A DNA stretch of 64,000 nucleotides from Antrodiella citrinella (lineage: Eukaryota > Basidiomycota > Agaricomycetes > Polyporales > Steccherinaceae): the NCBI GenBank assembly GCA_004802725.1, contig SGPM01000015.1:1-64000 (forward strand). Reading direction: 5' to 3'. Shown piece after piece: positions 1-10,712 of this stretch; position 1 is the stretch's first letter; the number at the start of each line of letters is the position of its first letter. A model generated the notes under the pieces. It was not told the DNA's origin, made no database searches, and saw only the letters and a list, made by a program, of their open reading frames with translations. Both the position numbers and the translations under genes were made by a program.

Positions 1-57
1 ATTTTATTCAACTATTTAACAACAGACTATGTTTTACAACCATTTTTTACATGACAT

Positions 58-98
58 TGTACAATATTACTAGCTGTACAATATTACTAGCTGTACAA
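58..98. repeat. 17-bp tandem repeat next to truncated retroelement
   Basis: The unit TGTACAATATTACTAGC occurs twice in perfect tandem (58-74 and 75-91), followed by the first seven bases of a third copy. It lies in AT-rich DNA just outside the broken 5' edge of the gypsy element. No function is visible. Confidence 0.85.
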
Positions 99-160
99 TG
101 CCTGGCCCAGGGTTGTACATAAAACTATCCTGGCCACGCTGAACACAAGCTCTGCCCAGC

Positions 161-2446
161 TTGGTGGGACTCTTGTTTTACAAAGTCAGGTATCTCTATT
201 GCGCGCACTCACTGTTGGCACACCTCGGGCCTTTCAAGACGTTGAATTTGCTGCGCGATCACGTCTGGTGGAGGTCTATGACGAAGGATGTTCAGTCATA
301 TTGCAATACTTGCATGACTTGCAAGAGAAGCAAACCTAACAATCAGAAGCCGTACGGACTTCTGAATCCTCTTAAGGTCCCAACACTTCCTTGGGAGGCC
401 ATCGGTATCGATTTCGTAGGCCCGCTCCCCGAGTCCAAGGACCGAGACGCGACCTACGACTCGATCACGGTGATTATTGATTTGCTCACAGCGATGGTGC
501 ACCTTGTCCCTAGTCGCATCAACTACAAGGCGAAACAAGTCGCCGAGCTGGTGTTTAGTGAAGTCTACAAGCATCACGGGCTTCCTAAGGCAATCATCAG
601 TGATCGAGACGTGCTATTTACTAGCACATTCTGGTCTCACCTTCATCGGCTCATGGGAGTCGAGCTGCGCATGTCGAGCGCGTACCATCCCGAATCAGAT
701 GGCTCGACTGAGCGAGCAAATCGCACTGTCACGCAGATGCTGCGACAGTGTATAGGTCCCGATCAGAGGGACTGGGTAATGAAGCTGCCCGCTGTTGAGT
801 TTGCGATCAACTTGGCACGGTCAGACAGCACAGGCTACGCTCCATTCTTCCTGAATACTGGCCGCATGCCTCGCTCCTTGATATGGAACAACGCAGGTCC
901 TGATGAGTACCCGGCCGTACGTGCTTACGCCCAGAAAGTGAAGTACGCGGTGATGGCTGCGCACGACAGCATCCTCGCTGCACGTGTGAAGCAGACTCGC
1001 GATGCCAATCGGCGTCGCCGTCCTGTTCCCTTCATCGCAGGAGATCTGGTGTATGTTGCATCGAAGAACATGTCCCTACCGAAGGGGCTCGCTCGGAAAT
1101 TCATCCCGAAGTTCATTGGACCCTATAGGATTACTCAATCTTTTGGAAATAACTCATTTCGTTTGGACTTACCTCCGAACTTGAAACGTCGTGGTATCCA
1201 TGATGTCTTCCACTCATCGCTCTTGCGGGCGCACGAGCCGAATGACGACCGACTATTTCCGGGTCGTCTCGATAGCCAGGTTGCTGAGCTGCCTGATCAG
1301 GATGAGGAATGGGCAATCGAGAAAATTGTTGCTCACAGAGGAACCGGCGAGACTGCCGTCTTCGAGACGATTTGGAAATCGGGTGATCGAACTTGGGTTC
1401 CGTACCCATCTGTGGCGCATGTGGGTGCCCTGGCAGCTTATCTCGAGGCTGTCGGGATCGAGAATATTGGGGATTTACCCAATGGTGTGGGTTTGCCTCC
1501 GCTGAATGATCCGCAGGTCTTCTCTGGGTCATTGGAGTTCGCGACACCCTGCGAGACATATATAATGAGTACCGACATGACCAGTTTGGGGCAGCTCGAC
1601 TTACCGTTCGACTCCCTTACTCTCTTTCACTCCCCAACTTCGTCGTACTCTCTCCCCATCATCCACTTTCCATTCGTCGTCCCCGTCTGCCTCTATACCC
1701 ACGATCCGTTCCTCACTATGCACGCTCCCAGCGGCCACGCGTACTTCACCCACAACATCGATGGCACCGGCGCCGTCCTCGCTCGCGACCTTGAAGAAGG
1801 CAGCCTGGACGAGCCCTACCTCTACTACGCCTCCAACGAGCTCCGGTCATTCTCCGAGACCGACAGTCTCATCCGTTCCGGGCGTTTCAACCCGATGAAG
1901 CACGAGCTCCCCGCAGGCTATTCCGAGTTCGCAGAAAACTTCAATCGCGACAAGCAATGCCGCTACGGGTTCGCCATCGTCGAGGACAGGCGAACTCGTG
2001 TTGTCCGCGCCCATCTTGATATCGACATTCTCGCTCCATTATCCCCCATGCTCATGAGAGCTCAGGCGAACGAGGCGAACAATGACCTTCGCGACTTCAT
2101 CGTCAACCACGCTGTACGTCAGGGCAAGCGCGAGGAGCGTGGACGTCTTGACCGTTTGGCCCGTAAGAACACCACTGTGGCGCGTGGTACACGTGGCCCC
2201 ACTCGTACCCAACTCGACGACTCTGCCCGCCAGAAGGGCAAGCGCACCGCTCAGCACGCTCATCGCGACACCACCGACGCTTCGGCTAGTCAAGTCGCTG
2301 GCCCGTCGTCGTCTGGATCCACTGAGACCCTCCACCGCGCTGCTGCGAGCGGCTCGGCTGCTGGCGAGGATATCTCTATGGAGACTGATAAAGATGCTGA
2401 AGGAGAACCTGAGGAGCAGTTGGGGAGCTTCTCGGACACGCCTTGA
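161..2446 (+). CDS. Gypsy integrase fragment with C-terminal extension
   Basis: Integrase part of a Ty3/gypsy polyprotein, which inserts retroelement cDNA into the host genome. Seen in order: the zinc finger (HSLLAHLG followed by CNTCMTC, about residues 16-53); the DDE core with Asp in IGIDFVGPL, Asp in IISDRD and Glu in DGSTERANRT; a GPY-like stretch (KFIGPYRI); and a chromodomain-like tail around EEWAIEKIVAHR (about residues 390-430). A further ~330 residues end in a charged region rich in Arg, Ala and Ser. The ATG at 161 is only the first Met in a truncated frame; the true polyprotein started far upstream. The frame has no internal stop. Confidence 0.85.
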   Translation: MVGLLFYKVRYLYCAHSLLAHLGPFKTLNLLRDHVWWRSMTKDVQSYCNTCMTCKRSKPNNQKPYGLLNPLKVPTLPWEAIGIDFVGPLPESKDRDATYDSITVIIDLLTAMVHLVPSRINYKAKQVAELVFSEVYKHHGLPKAIISDRDVLFTSTFWSHLHRLMGVELRMSSAYHPESDGSTERANRTVTQMLRQCIGPDQRDWVMKLPAVEFAINLARSDSTGYAPFFLNTGRMPRSLIWNNAGPDEYPAVRAYAQKVKYAVMAAHDSILAARVKQTRDANRRRRPVPFIAGDLVYVASKNMSLPKGLARKFIPKFIGPYRITQSFGNNSFRLDLPPNLKRRGIHDVFHSSLLRAHEPNDDRLFPGRLDSQVAELPDQDEEWAIEKIVAHRGTGETAVFETIWKSGDRTWVPYPSVAHVGALAAYLEAVGIENIGDLPNGVGLPPLNDPQVFSGSLEFATPCETYIMSTDMTSLGQLDLPFDSLTLFHSPTSSYSLPIIHFPFVVPVCLYTHDPFLTMHAPSGHAYFTHNIDGTGAVLARDLEEGSLDEPYLYYASNELRSFSETDSLIRSGRFNPMKHELPAGYSEFAENFNRDKQCRYGFAIVEDRRTRVVRAHLDIDILAPLSPMLMRAQANEANNDLRDFIVNHAVRQGKREERGRLDRLARKNTTVARGTRGPTRTQLDDSARQKGKRTAQHAHRDTTDASASQVAGPSSSGSTETLHRAAASGSAAGEDISMETDKDAEGEPEEQLGSFSDTP

Positions 2447-2499
2447 TGAGGTGTGCTCGTTGTCGACTAGGAGATGCTGAGGGCGAACATCGTATACGA

Positions 2500-2919
2500 T
2501 GTCCGGAGGGCGGATGTAGCGCTGGCGATATTGGGGTCGGGTTGGTATCTGTTGGTATTTGTCTTCGTCCTATTTGCTGTGCTTGGTACCGCGTGGATCG
2601 TTGGATTGCGAGTGGGTCGTCGTCGGGATTGTCGGACAACGTAGAGTATATAAGACTAGAGAGTGTACTGTAGCTTCGCTTCGAACACAGACTTTAGCCC
2701 TGTCTCTTCGTGTGTGAACTCTTTCCCTTTTCCGTGTGCGTTAGCGCTTGCCGCGAACGTCACACGGTGTTTGCCGGTGATACGCGACCTCATGCCGAAT
2801 GCTGCCGAACTCCGCTAACCCAGTCACTGCCAGTCAGCGGCCATCTTCGCAACGTTGACCTCCATCGACCTTATGCATCTTCATATTCTTCTGAGATATC
2901 AAACGGTACGGTCTAGACA
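2500..2919 (+). repeat. Probable 3' LTR of the gypsy element
   Basis: Begins TGTCCGGAGGGCGG and ends near TCTAGACA, giving the 5'-TG...CA-3' termini expected of an LTR of about 420 bp. A TATA box (AGTATATAAG, near 2644) sits where a U3 promoter should be. There is no second LTR in the window to confirm the borders, so both ends are inferred. Confidence 0.5.
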
Positions 2920-4205
2920 ATGCCTTGCTCTGAATCCCTGAACTTGAACATAGCTCTGAAGTGGCGGGGCCGTGGAGGGTCGAAGCCCTCCTACTGTGCA
3001 TCCGAAATGCATACAGACCCTTCCAGTTGAGTTGATTCTGTGCCGCTACAGTCTAGTAAAACCCATCAGTCTCGAGCTTCCTCGAATCATCTATACCTCT
3101 CCAGGGTCATGGTGTACACTTGAAGTAGCTTAAAGTACCATCGTGGATGGTGGTGCATCTGGGGCCTGGGCAAGCTCGCGAACGAGCGCAACATTGCGTA
3201 CGATGGCTCTTTAACCTGGAAATCCTGTTGAACAGGAATACGCGCGTCCAGTGGACCGCATCTTCCATACCCCACCAGGTCGTGAGTCCGTGAGTCCGCA
3301 TTGTCTCATTCCGACTCGTCCATCAACCTCCCGACTCGCCCATCAACCTCCCAACGTGCCCCTCCACCCATTCGTTCCACTCCTCCTACCCGAATTGTTC
3401 CCACCCACTCCCACATGAAGCTCATCCACGCCGATTGTTGTATACATGCCGTAGTTCTCGCGGGGCACGGTACGCGCCGGTGGACGCGTCGGCGAGGCGT
3501 CGCCCTAAGAATATCGCGTTCCGTGTAACGCGGTACCCGCACCCGAATGCATCGCCAGGACCAACGCAGATCTGGAGGGCATAGTCCCTGCGTCTGTTTT
3601 CGAAGAGCTCCCAGGTCCGAGTCACGGTTGTCCAGGTGAAGGCCTGCGCTGAGGCGGTTCCAACCAGGTTTTCCCCAGTTTGGGTACGTACGAGAAGCAA
3701 TTTCTGTTTTGTCAGTACGAGTAGAATGGAGAAGAACGGGTATAGGGTATATGGACCTATCGCAGAATCGTACAATATTCCCATTGCGCATACGGCTGGC
3801 GTGTCTTCTGCACTACGAACCATTTCGGTATCATCGGCCTTAAAAATACAAACAATCCTTGACCAAAGACATTTGTATGGCTACTGTATATTTTTTTTGA
3901 AGAAAGAATTGCCCATTCTGCGTCAATTACAGGACATGGAGAGCCGAATGGCGGAGTTTCTCGCTTAACCATGAAGGCTGACCTAAGGTAAGACCCTCAC
4001 AAGCCGCTGCAGACCTTTAGTACAGTGACCCACGACTCGTCTCTTCACGTATCCTGGTCTGCCTTGGGAGACTATATAAGGATGCCAAAATCGGAAAACA
4101 CGACTTCGGACTTTGCCGAACTAGGTTCAGGTTCATCGTGTATTATGCCTGTTCTAGATTTACAATTTGTGTTTCCCTCCTCCGGCATCTTCTTCTTCTA
4201 CATAA
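2920..4205. other. Intergenic, no supported gene
   Basis: Holds a perfect-but-one tandem 20-mer (3311-3330 and 3331-3350), a short GTGAGTCC duplication near 3283 and a TATA-like TATATAAG near 4073. A minus-strand open frame at 3422-3823 shows no domain I recognise and no clear start or splice context. It may be a relic of a membrane-protein gene, but I cannot support that. Confidence 0.5.
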
Positions 4206-7200
4206 TCAATAATATTTGTCAAACAGGAAATGAGAAGAATCGTGAGGATGATCTCCGGGAGGCCGACCGTGCGATCCTGAAGTCATCAAAGGAGACATAA
4301 CTGGAGAAGCAGCCGCGATAGACTCGACTTCCTTCTCTTGTATGATGGCCGCCTGTCGGGCCACCGTAGCTGTGTCGTAAAACGATTCTGGCCCTGGCAT
4401 TTCCACAGGCGGGCTCGTAGCGAGCTCGGCTTCCTCATAACACCGGAGAGTTTCCGCAAAATCCACCATCCACGGATGCTCCATAAGCTCCTGCGCGGTG
4501 GGGCGAAGCATTGGGTCAATGGTGAGACAGCTCTTGATAAAGTCGATGCCCTTCGCACTGAGCTGACTTGAATCAGGTAAAGGCGGGTGTTTGCTAGCCG
4601 CACCTATACGGAACATGACAGCCCTACGGAAGAGTCGAATAAACGTCTAATCACAAGCTATCAGGAGATTCTGCGCTTACCATTCGTTGTCAATATTACT
4701 CCACGGCTTCTTTCCCGTCGCACATTCAAGCACGACGCATCCCAATGACCAGATGTCCATAGCACCCGTGCGCCCCCGGCCGTCGTTTCTGACGACCTCC
4801 GGTGACATATACATGGGCGTTCCGGCAAGACTACTCTCTCCTCCGCCACGCTCACCTCCTTGGCGCCGAATCGAGCGATGATTTTTGGATAGTATCTTCG
4901 CTGCGCCAAAGTCAGCATATTTGGCGACGCCTAAATGGTCCAGCAGAATGTCTGTATTGACGAAACAACGCCCAAATTAGGATACGGTACAATAAGGACA
5001 GTGAATAGGACTCGCTATTGGGCTTGATATCACGGTGCAATACACCTTCAGAGTGCAGGTAAGCAAGACCCTCCAAAAGCTGCATGGTGTAGACCTGAGT
5101 GATATTCTCATCCTCAATGCGTCCATGTTCCAGAATCTCCCCTAGACTACCACACTGGCAATATTCCTCAAAAATGAACACTTTGTCCCGGTGAACCTCA
5201 ATCCCGTAGAACTCCACCACGTTGGGATGATGCAACAGCTCCATGACGCTCAGTTCATCCTTGATCTGCGTATATATACTGGACATACCGGCCACCACCT
5301 GGAAGTGGATCTCCTTGACAGCCATGAGCGATCCAGAGTCCAGGTTGACCGCGAGGTATACTGATCCGAAGGACCCCGCTCCAATGAATCGGCCTTGCTG
5401 CCAGCGAATGGATATATTCGCTCTGGACCCAGCGAGCTGTAGCAACGAGCGATCCAGCAATCTCTCCTCGTCCAGCACTTTCCCCACGATGTTCTGCTCC
5501 GCGCCAACGAGAGCGCGTTGGGCTTCCAAAACCCGAACAGCTTGGCGCGTTCTGTTCCAGAAGACGTGGACGGCAGGATCTATGAAATTAGGTCCGGTAT
5601 CCTCCTCAAGGAGAGCCTTGACTTCGACTATGGCGTTGTCTATGGCGATCTTCCGCAGAAGCTCATCCCGACGTTTCTTCTCTCTCTTGGCTTCCAGCGT
5701 CCCTCCATCTAGGATGTCGAATTGACCCATGAGTAACGTCATGCAGGTAGCGACTTTTTGCCTGAGCAGACCGAACTGAGTGTCGGAGATGTTCGTGCTG
5801 CGGGTTCGATGTAAAGTGAATTCCAGAGCGGTAATAGCCCATCGGAATGTTTTCTGCTGGCTTGCGTCGCACTCGTCACAGATGAATGTTACCCAGGAGA
5901 TGTCTAGGTTCAAGAGCAAGCCGCCGAATCGTTCGAGCGTCTTGGCGTCCATGTGCTTCTGCGAATACCGTCCATGCTCAGAGGCAAACAAAAACCAGTT
6001 CTGTAGAAGTTCCTGATAGCCTTCGGTGTCCCGTAACGCGTCCCAAACATGGTGGACTGAACGCAGGACAGATTCCGCCAGGTGCGTCGTTGCCCGACTC
6101 ATCTTTTTCAGCTCATGGTTTACGAAAGGCAAGTGGGCTTGTGATTCGACAAGGCATCTGAGAAGCGGAAATCCAGGTGTCTCGCCCGCTTCGTCAAAGA
6201 GATGGAGAGCCTCCGAGAACTGGATTTTGGCCAATGTGAGACGATGAAGTGGACCGTCGGCGATCAGGCGTATGCGGTTGTCGGTCAGCCTGAGGTCGAA
6301 CTTGGGAATGTCGAGCATGAGTACAGAACCATTCCAGACGAATTGGCTTCTTTGGGAAAGCACGAGGACGTAGGTCGTCTCCGAGTCCGCGGTGCCGTCT
6401 GAACGTGCATCTCCGGTGTCCATGAACCACATGTCTCCATCAGCTTCCGTTACGTGGAAGGCCTCCATCATGATACGCTGAATGGCACCTGGTCGCTCGC
6501 GCAGATTTGGATGCACGATGATAAAAGTCCCGTCCTCCTCCCACGTTCGAGTGTATACAAGACAGTGGTCCGTGTCCACGAGAGCTGCAATGAGATCGTC
6601 AATAGGGACATCCTCAACATCGTACTCGGCAGAGTTGCTGAATCTTCGAGCGAGAACACTAGCGTTCTGTATCAGTATACGGCCCAGCATCGCAAGATGA
6701 CCTTCAAAAGGTTCTCTAACCGTGAGAGCCGTTGCAGCTTTCTATAGCGGTGCTTGACACCTTCAAGGATCCTCGTGTACCAGGTTACCAGTTGTTCGTT
6801 GGTCATTGGCACCTTGTCCGTTGACACACTAGAATCCATATACACCTCGAATGCTGTTTGCGATTCGCGATTCGGAGTTGGTAGACCCCTGTCGCGAAGC
6901 TGCCGCTTTTGTTCAATGGTCAAGAGCGGGGAAATGACTTGCGTGTCGAAAAAATGCGTGATGCGAACCATGAGTTTGTGGGTGAGGGAGCTGAGCCCGC
7001 ATGTCAGTCGTAAGCGTACTACGTGGCAGTGAATATCGGACACTTCACGGACCTCAGTTGTTCCGCTACAAGTGACGGTCCTCCTGGAACACTTAAACTG
7101 ACATCGCTGAAGGTAGCCCATTGCGCTTCAATGGTGTCAGTTTCCTGGTAATATATACTCTTCAAGCCGCTTTTCAGCTTCCAGTATATGAGTTGGAAGA

Positions 7201-9056
7201 AGAAGGTCAAGGCCTCGAGGATAACGCTGTCGTAATCGTCGCTGATACAAGGTGGCAAGTTCCAGTTTCCGCCGGGATCTGGTGCCAAAAACGCCTGGTA
7301 CTGTCGTTTGAGAGCACAAGCAAAGCCGATCTTGACTTTCAGCTCCTCCATCATTTGGTCAAGGATCAGGACGTCGGGATTCTTCAACTTCTGCGCATAA
7401 GAGAGCTGTACGCGGAGTACCACTTGAGCGAGACTGGTCAGGAAGGTCACCAGTGGGACCAGCTCTTGTTCCAAAGACGGAAGGTTCATGTGGTGAAATA
7501 TCGCGGCTTGATCAACGTGAGCGGCGCGAGTAGTGCCAACGAGTGCGTGGATAGTGGTCATTGAACCCTTCTCGAACTCTCTCTGCATGGCATCCTCCTT
7601 GAGTAACCGTTCCACAAAAGTGGTACCTCTGTCATCTTCTCCGGGGAGATGCGTGATAGAAGACAGGGGGGTGGAAGTATGGGATGTTGAAGGTGTCACG
7701 TTCAAAGTATCGCTGCCCGTCCATTTGCTTAGGATGTGGATGTTTTGGCGCAAAGAGGAGATGACTGTTGACCATGTAATGAGAGCATCGCATCGTTCGC
7801 GGAATTCGAGTGTGGAGGCGACCGGATAATCCAACTGAAAAGAACGCAAGCTAGGATACAACGAATGGGCAACATCCAGGCGACGGAGGACAGATGTGAC
7901 TTGCTTCAGCGCATTGTCCGTCAAGAGTCCGTCGAAACCTGGTGAAGGTTCGGCAACGCAGAACCCCATAACCTCCTTACAGGCCGCATCGACAATATGC
8001 AACCTCCGATCATCGATTCTCTTCCGCTCGTCGACTTCCGTCCTTCCGTGTAGCTTCGCCTGAATTCCTAACCATAGATCGGCGCGAAGAGTGCTCCCTG
8101 CTGCCTTCGACAACTTCAAGGCTACGGCAATGCGTGTATTCTCCGCTTTCAGAATATCTCCAGCCAGGACAGAAGCAAGCATCGCCTGCCATTCAAGGCG
8201 CTCTCTATCCCGTGCGGTATACGGCTCCGATGCAGTGCCTCGTGCAGATGGTCTGAGTACGTCCAACCCTTGCAGCAACAGTCCCTCCTCCATCTCACTC
8301 AGCGTTTCCCTCGCATAACCTTCTCCGTCGGAGTCGTCGCTGTTGATCTCGTCGAGCAGCTGACGGAAACCGTAGCTGTGATAACGATTGTCGTGTTCCT
8401 TTGAAGGATCCTCGTCTGTTATCGCTCCGGGTCTGTACCGCCGAATAAACTGATTGTATGTGTGCGAGTGGTCGGAAGACACGGAATGGGATGAGTCCAG
8501 CGAACGAAGTGGTGGTCGCGCTTTGTGGGAAGATGTAGTCGGTGAGGGGATACGAGGACGCTTCCCGGAGCTTGAAGCAGCCCTGATGTCCATTGCATCT
8601 TCGGCATCTGGCTCATCCTGGTGCGGATATGGGCGGGACGTCTGTCTCCTCATCGCTGTCGGCGATGGTGAGGATGAGCGGCGGGAGGGTTCGAGTATAT
8701 CGTTGAGAGTGTGTGCGAGACCTGCAGCAACATCATCTGGCCTGCCCAGTGCAATCCGACGCTGCCAGGCTCCAGGCAAACAATATTCCGGTTGAAACTT
8801 GAAAGAGCTCGCGCCCGCGGCAAACGCATACATATTTAGATTTTAACTCAAAATAACATATGAAAAATAACTGACGGGATTGACTAGGCGCCGTAATTCA
8901 GATTTTCTAACCACTATCTGACCACGGTGGTTGTGGAACGTAAGTGTTGTCAGTCCCAAAGGATCCTCATCCTGAAGGAGAGGCTCGTTAAAGTTTCCCC
9001 GAGCCGACCTCGTCCCGTCGGTAGACGATGCACTGGCAGCCTCGGCATCAAAATTG
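4206..9056 (-). CDS. SSK2: Ssk2/Ssk22/Wis4-type MAP kinase kinase kinase (HOG pathway)
   Basis: Serine/threonine MAPKKK of the osmostress cascade; family members phosphorylate the Pbs2/Wis1 MAPKK after activation by the Ssk1 response regulator. Exons: 8876-9056 (5' limit open), 7053-8797, 6721-6990, 5016-6658, 4681-4951, 4206-4623. The N-terminal third is Ser/Pro-rich and acidic. The middle holds the conserved block ending GVKHRYRKLQRLSR...RFSNSAEY that marks Ssk2 relatives. The kinase domain lies near the C-terminus (about residues 1150-1440): GAGSFGSVYLA, AVKEI, HRDIKPNNILLD (completed across an intron), ADFGAAKIL, GTPMYMSPEVV. The joined frame is open for about 1,500 codons, normal for the family. 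The first coding exon is not resolved: an acceptor at 9057 suggests another upstream exon. A fallback start is the ATG at 8833. Confidence 0.88.
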
Positions 9057-10712
9057 CTGTAAACGAGTGGGTCGCAGTGTAGGCAAGTGAACAACGGATC
9101 ACGTAGTTGACGATAAGTAATAGCGACATGACTATGTGTACATGCGATGGTGAGATGTCCACGAAACGAGTGGAAGTGGCAATGTTTGCAGAGGCCGACT
9201 CGGATCAGATAGAACATCGGACTAGGTGTCTGACTTCAGATAGCAACGCCTCGAGGATACGAGGCCAAGGGGTATCCTGCCAGGGTATGCGCGGATGGTA
9301 TGAGGGCATGGGAGGCCTTCGACATCCATAGGTCAATGTCAACCTATCGATGATGAATACATATCGGACTGTCATCAAGCGGAATGGACACACCTTCCAG
9401 CGTCACATCAGGAAAAGTGCAAGAATCATGCGAGCGGGAAGTAGAACAGGTCAGAGTTATGAAGAGAAGAAAATTCTAAGCAGACGATGAGATGTTGTAT
9501 GGCGTGCAAAACTTTCGAACACAACGTCACCGCATACGTCACTTTCAAATACGAAAAACAAACATTCGAGCATCCGGATCGTAAATTGAAACATACGCAC
9601 TGATAAACTCATCGATTGTCTAGCTGAACAAATTGTGGCTCACGTCTGCAGACAATCAACCACGGGTGCGTGGCGTCGCCAAGATTGTCGTGTTTGCCTC
9701 GAGCATATAATATATCGCCATACGACTCGGGAACTCATTTGTACAACATAATACCACCCCGCCTCTCCAGACCTCTGCCCCCTGTGCACCATCCTTGTCG
9801 TTTCAGGTCCCTACTCCTAGTGTTGCCATCACATCAGCACCATATACCGTGCCAGTCTGTATGTGAAGCTCAGAAGCTGCTCTCGAACATGGCGGCCCGC
9901 CTTCTGAGGCTCGCGCTGGCTCATCCCTCCGAGCCAGACAGTGAGACGGGTCAACGGCTCAGGACTTGGAGCATCCAAGTAAGTCGTAGAATTGTGACCG
10001 GCCATGATTACTTCGACTTGGACGAGAGAGCAACATACTTGGTGTGGAGGCGAACCTCGGGTTCAAGTTGGGATGGGAGTAAGGGAACTCGTTGAAGGAG
10101 AAGGTGGTTTCGGAGAAATTCTAATATCGTTCTCCGGCTCGTATTGATAGCAACTCAATGTGTCTATCGACTGAGCGACATATCTGAAGTCGGGAGGCAG
10201 AATGCCGGAGGCTGATGAACACGCAGTGAAGTGTCTTTGTTGTCGAGACTGCAATTCGAGCGGCCTAGAATTGGTCAGAATTACCACGAAGCATAAAATG
10301 GTTCTAATCTTATCAGGAGGGTGTAGCACTACCGATGTGCAGCACCAGGCATATGGACGAAAAGTAATAATAGTATCTCATTCGATAGATACTGCCAAAC
10401 GAGAGCGCGGAGACAGTGAGAAAACGAGCAAGTCGGTGGAAATGTATCTGGCAGAGAAACAACGGATCTGCCAATGTCGCTGTGTTTTGAAGAGACCCAT
10501 GCCAAACAAGATCCGCGAGATTGCATACACAAAGTTGAGTGCCAGCGCGCGAATGATCCACAGTGCAATGACGGAGCAGCCGGAAAGGAGACAGATGTCG
10601 ATAGAACGCTCGGCATTCGCATATCGGGGTGGCAACAGCGCAGGAGCAGACTTGCGTGCGGACGTTTGCATCCGCACGCTCGTCAATATAGGACCGCAAC
10701 CGCAGTACTGTG
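9057..10712. other. Intergenic, one weak gene candidate
   Basis: A TATA-like run (CATATAATATATCG, about 9703) is followed by an ATG at 9890 and a short open stretch ending at a good GTAAGT donor near 9981, but no second exon or family match follows, so I do not call a gene. Overlapping open frames on both strands at 10.2-10.8 kb look like chance frames beside the transporter 3' end. Confidence 0.4.

Larger units (their letters stand above)
161..2919 (+). mobile_element. 5'-truncated Ty3/gypsy LTR retrotransposon
   Basis: The element enters inside pol, at the zinc-binding HHCC region of the integrase, and runs through the integrase core, a chromodomain-like tail and a long C-terminal extension into a probable 3' LTR. 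Protease, reverse transcriptase, RNase H and the 5' LTR are absent to the left, where the DNA becomes AT-rich and unrelated, so the copy cannot move by itself. The integrase frame is still open over 761 codons, which suggests a fairly recent truncation or recombination. Confidence 0.85.

Noticed and set aside
2940..3030. tRNA-like GGGTCGAAGCCCTCC stem near the LTR end
   Set aside because: The hairpin exists, but no acceptor, D-arm or anticodon arm can be folded around it.
3422..3823. 133-codon minus-strand frame as a gene
   Set aside because: No domain, no splice partner and overlapping frames of similar length on both strands; likely chance.
5243..5725. 160-codon plus-strand frame inside the MAPKKK
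   Set aside because: Antisense shadow of the kinase exon; no independent support.
8833..8833. ATG at 8833 as the definite start of the MAPKKK
   Set aside because: A 78-nt intron (8798-8875) with a good branch point links the frame to an upstream exon, so this ATG lies within an intron in the preferred model.
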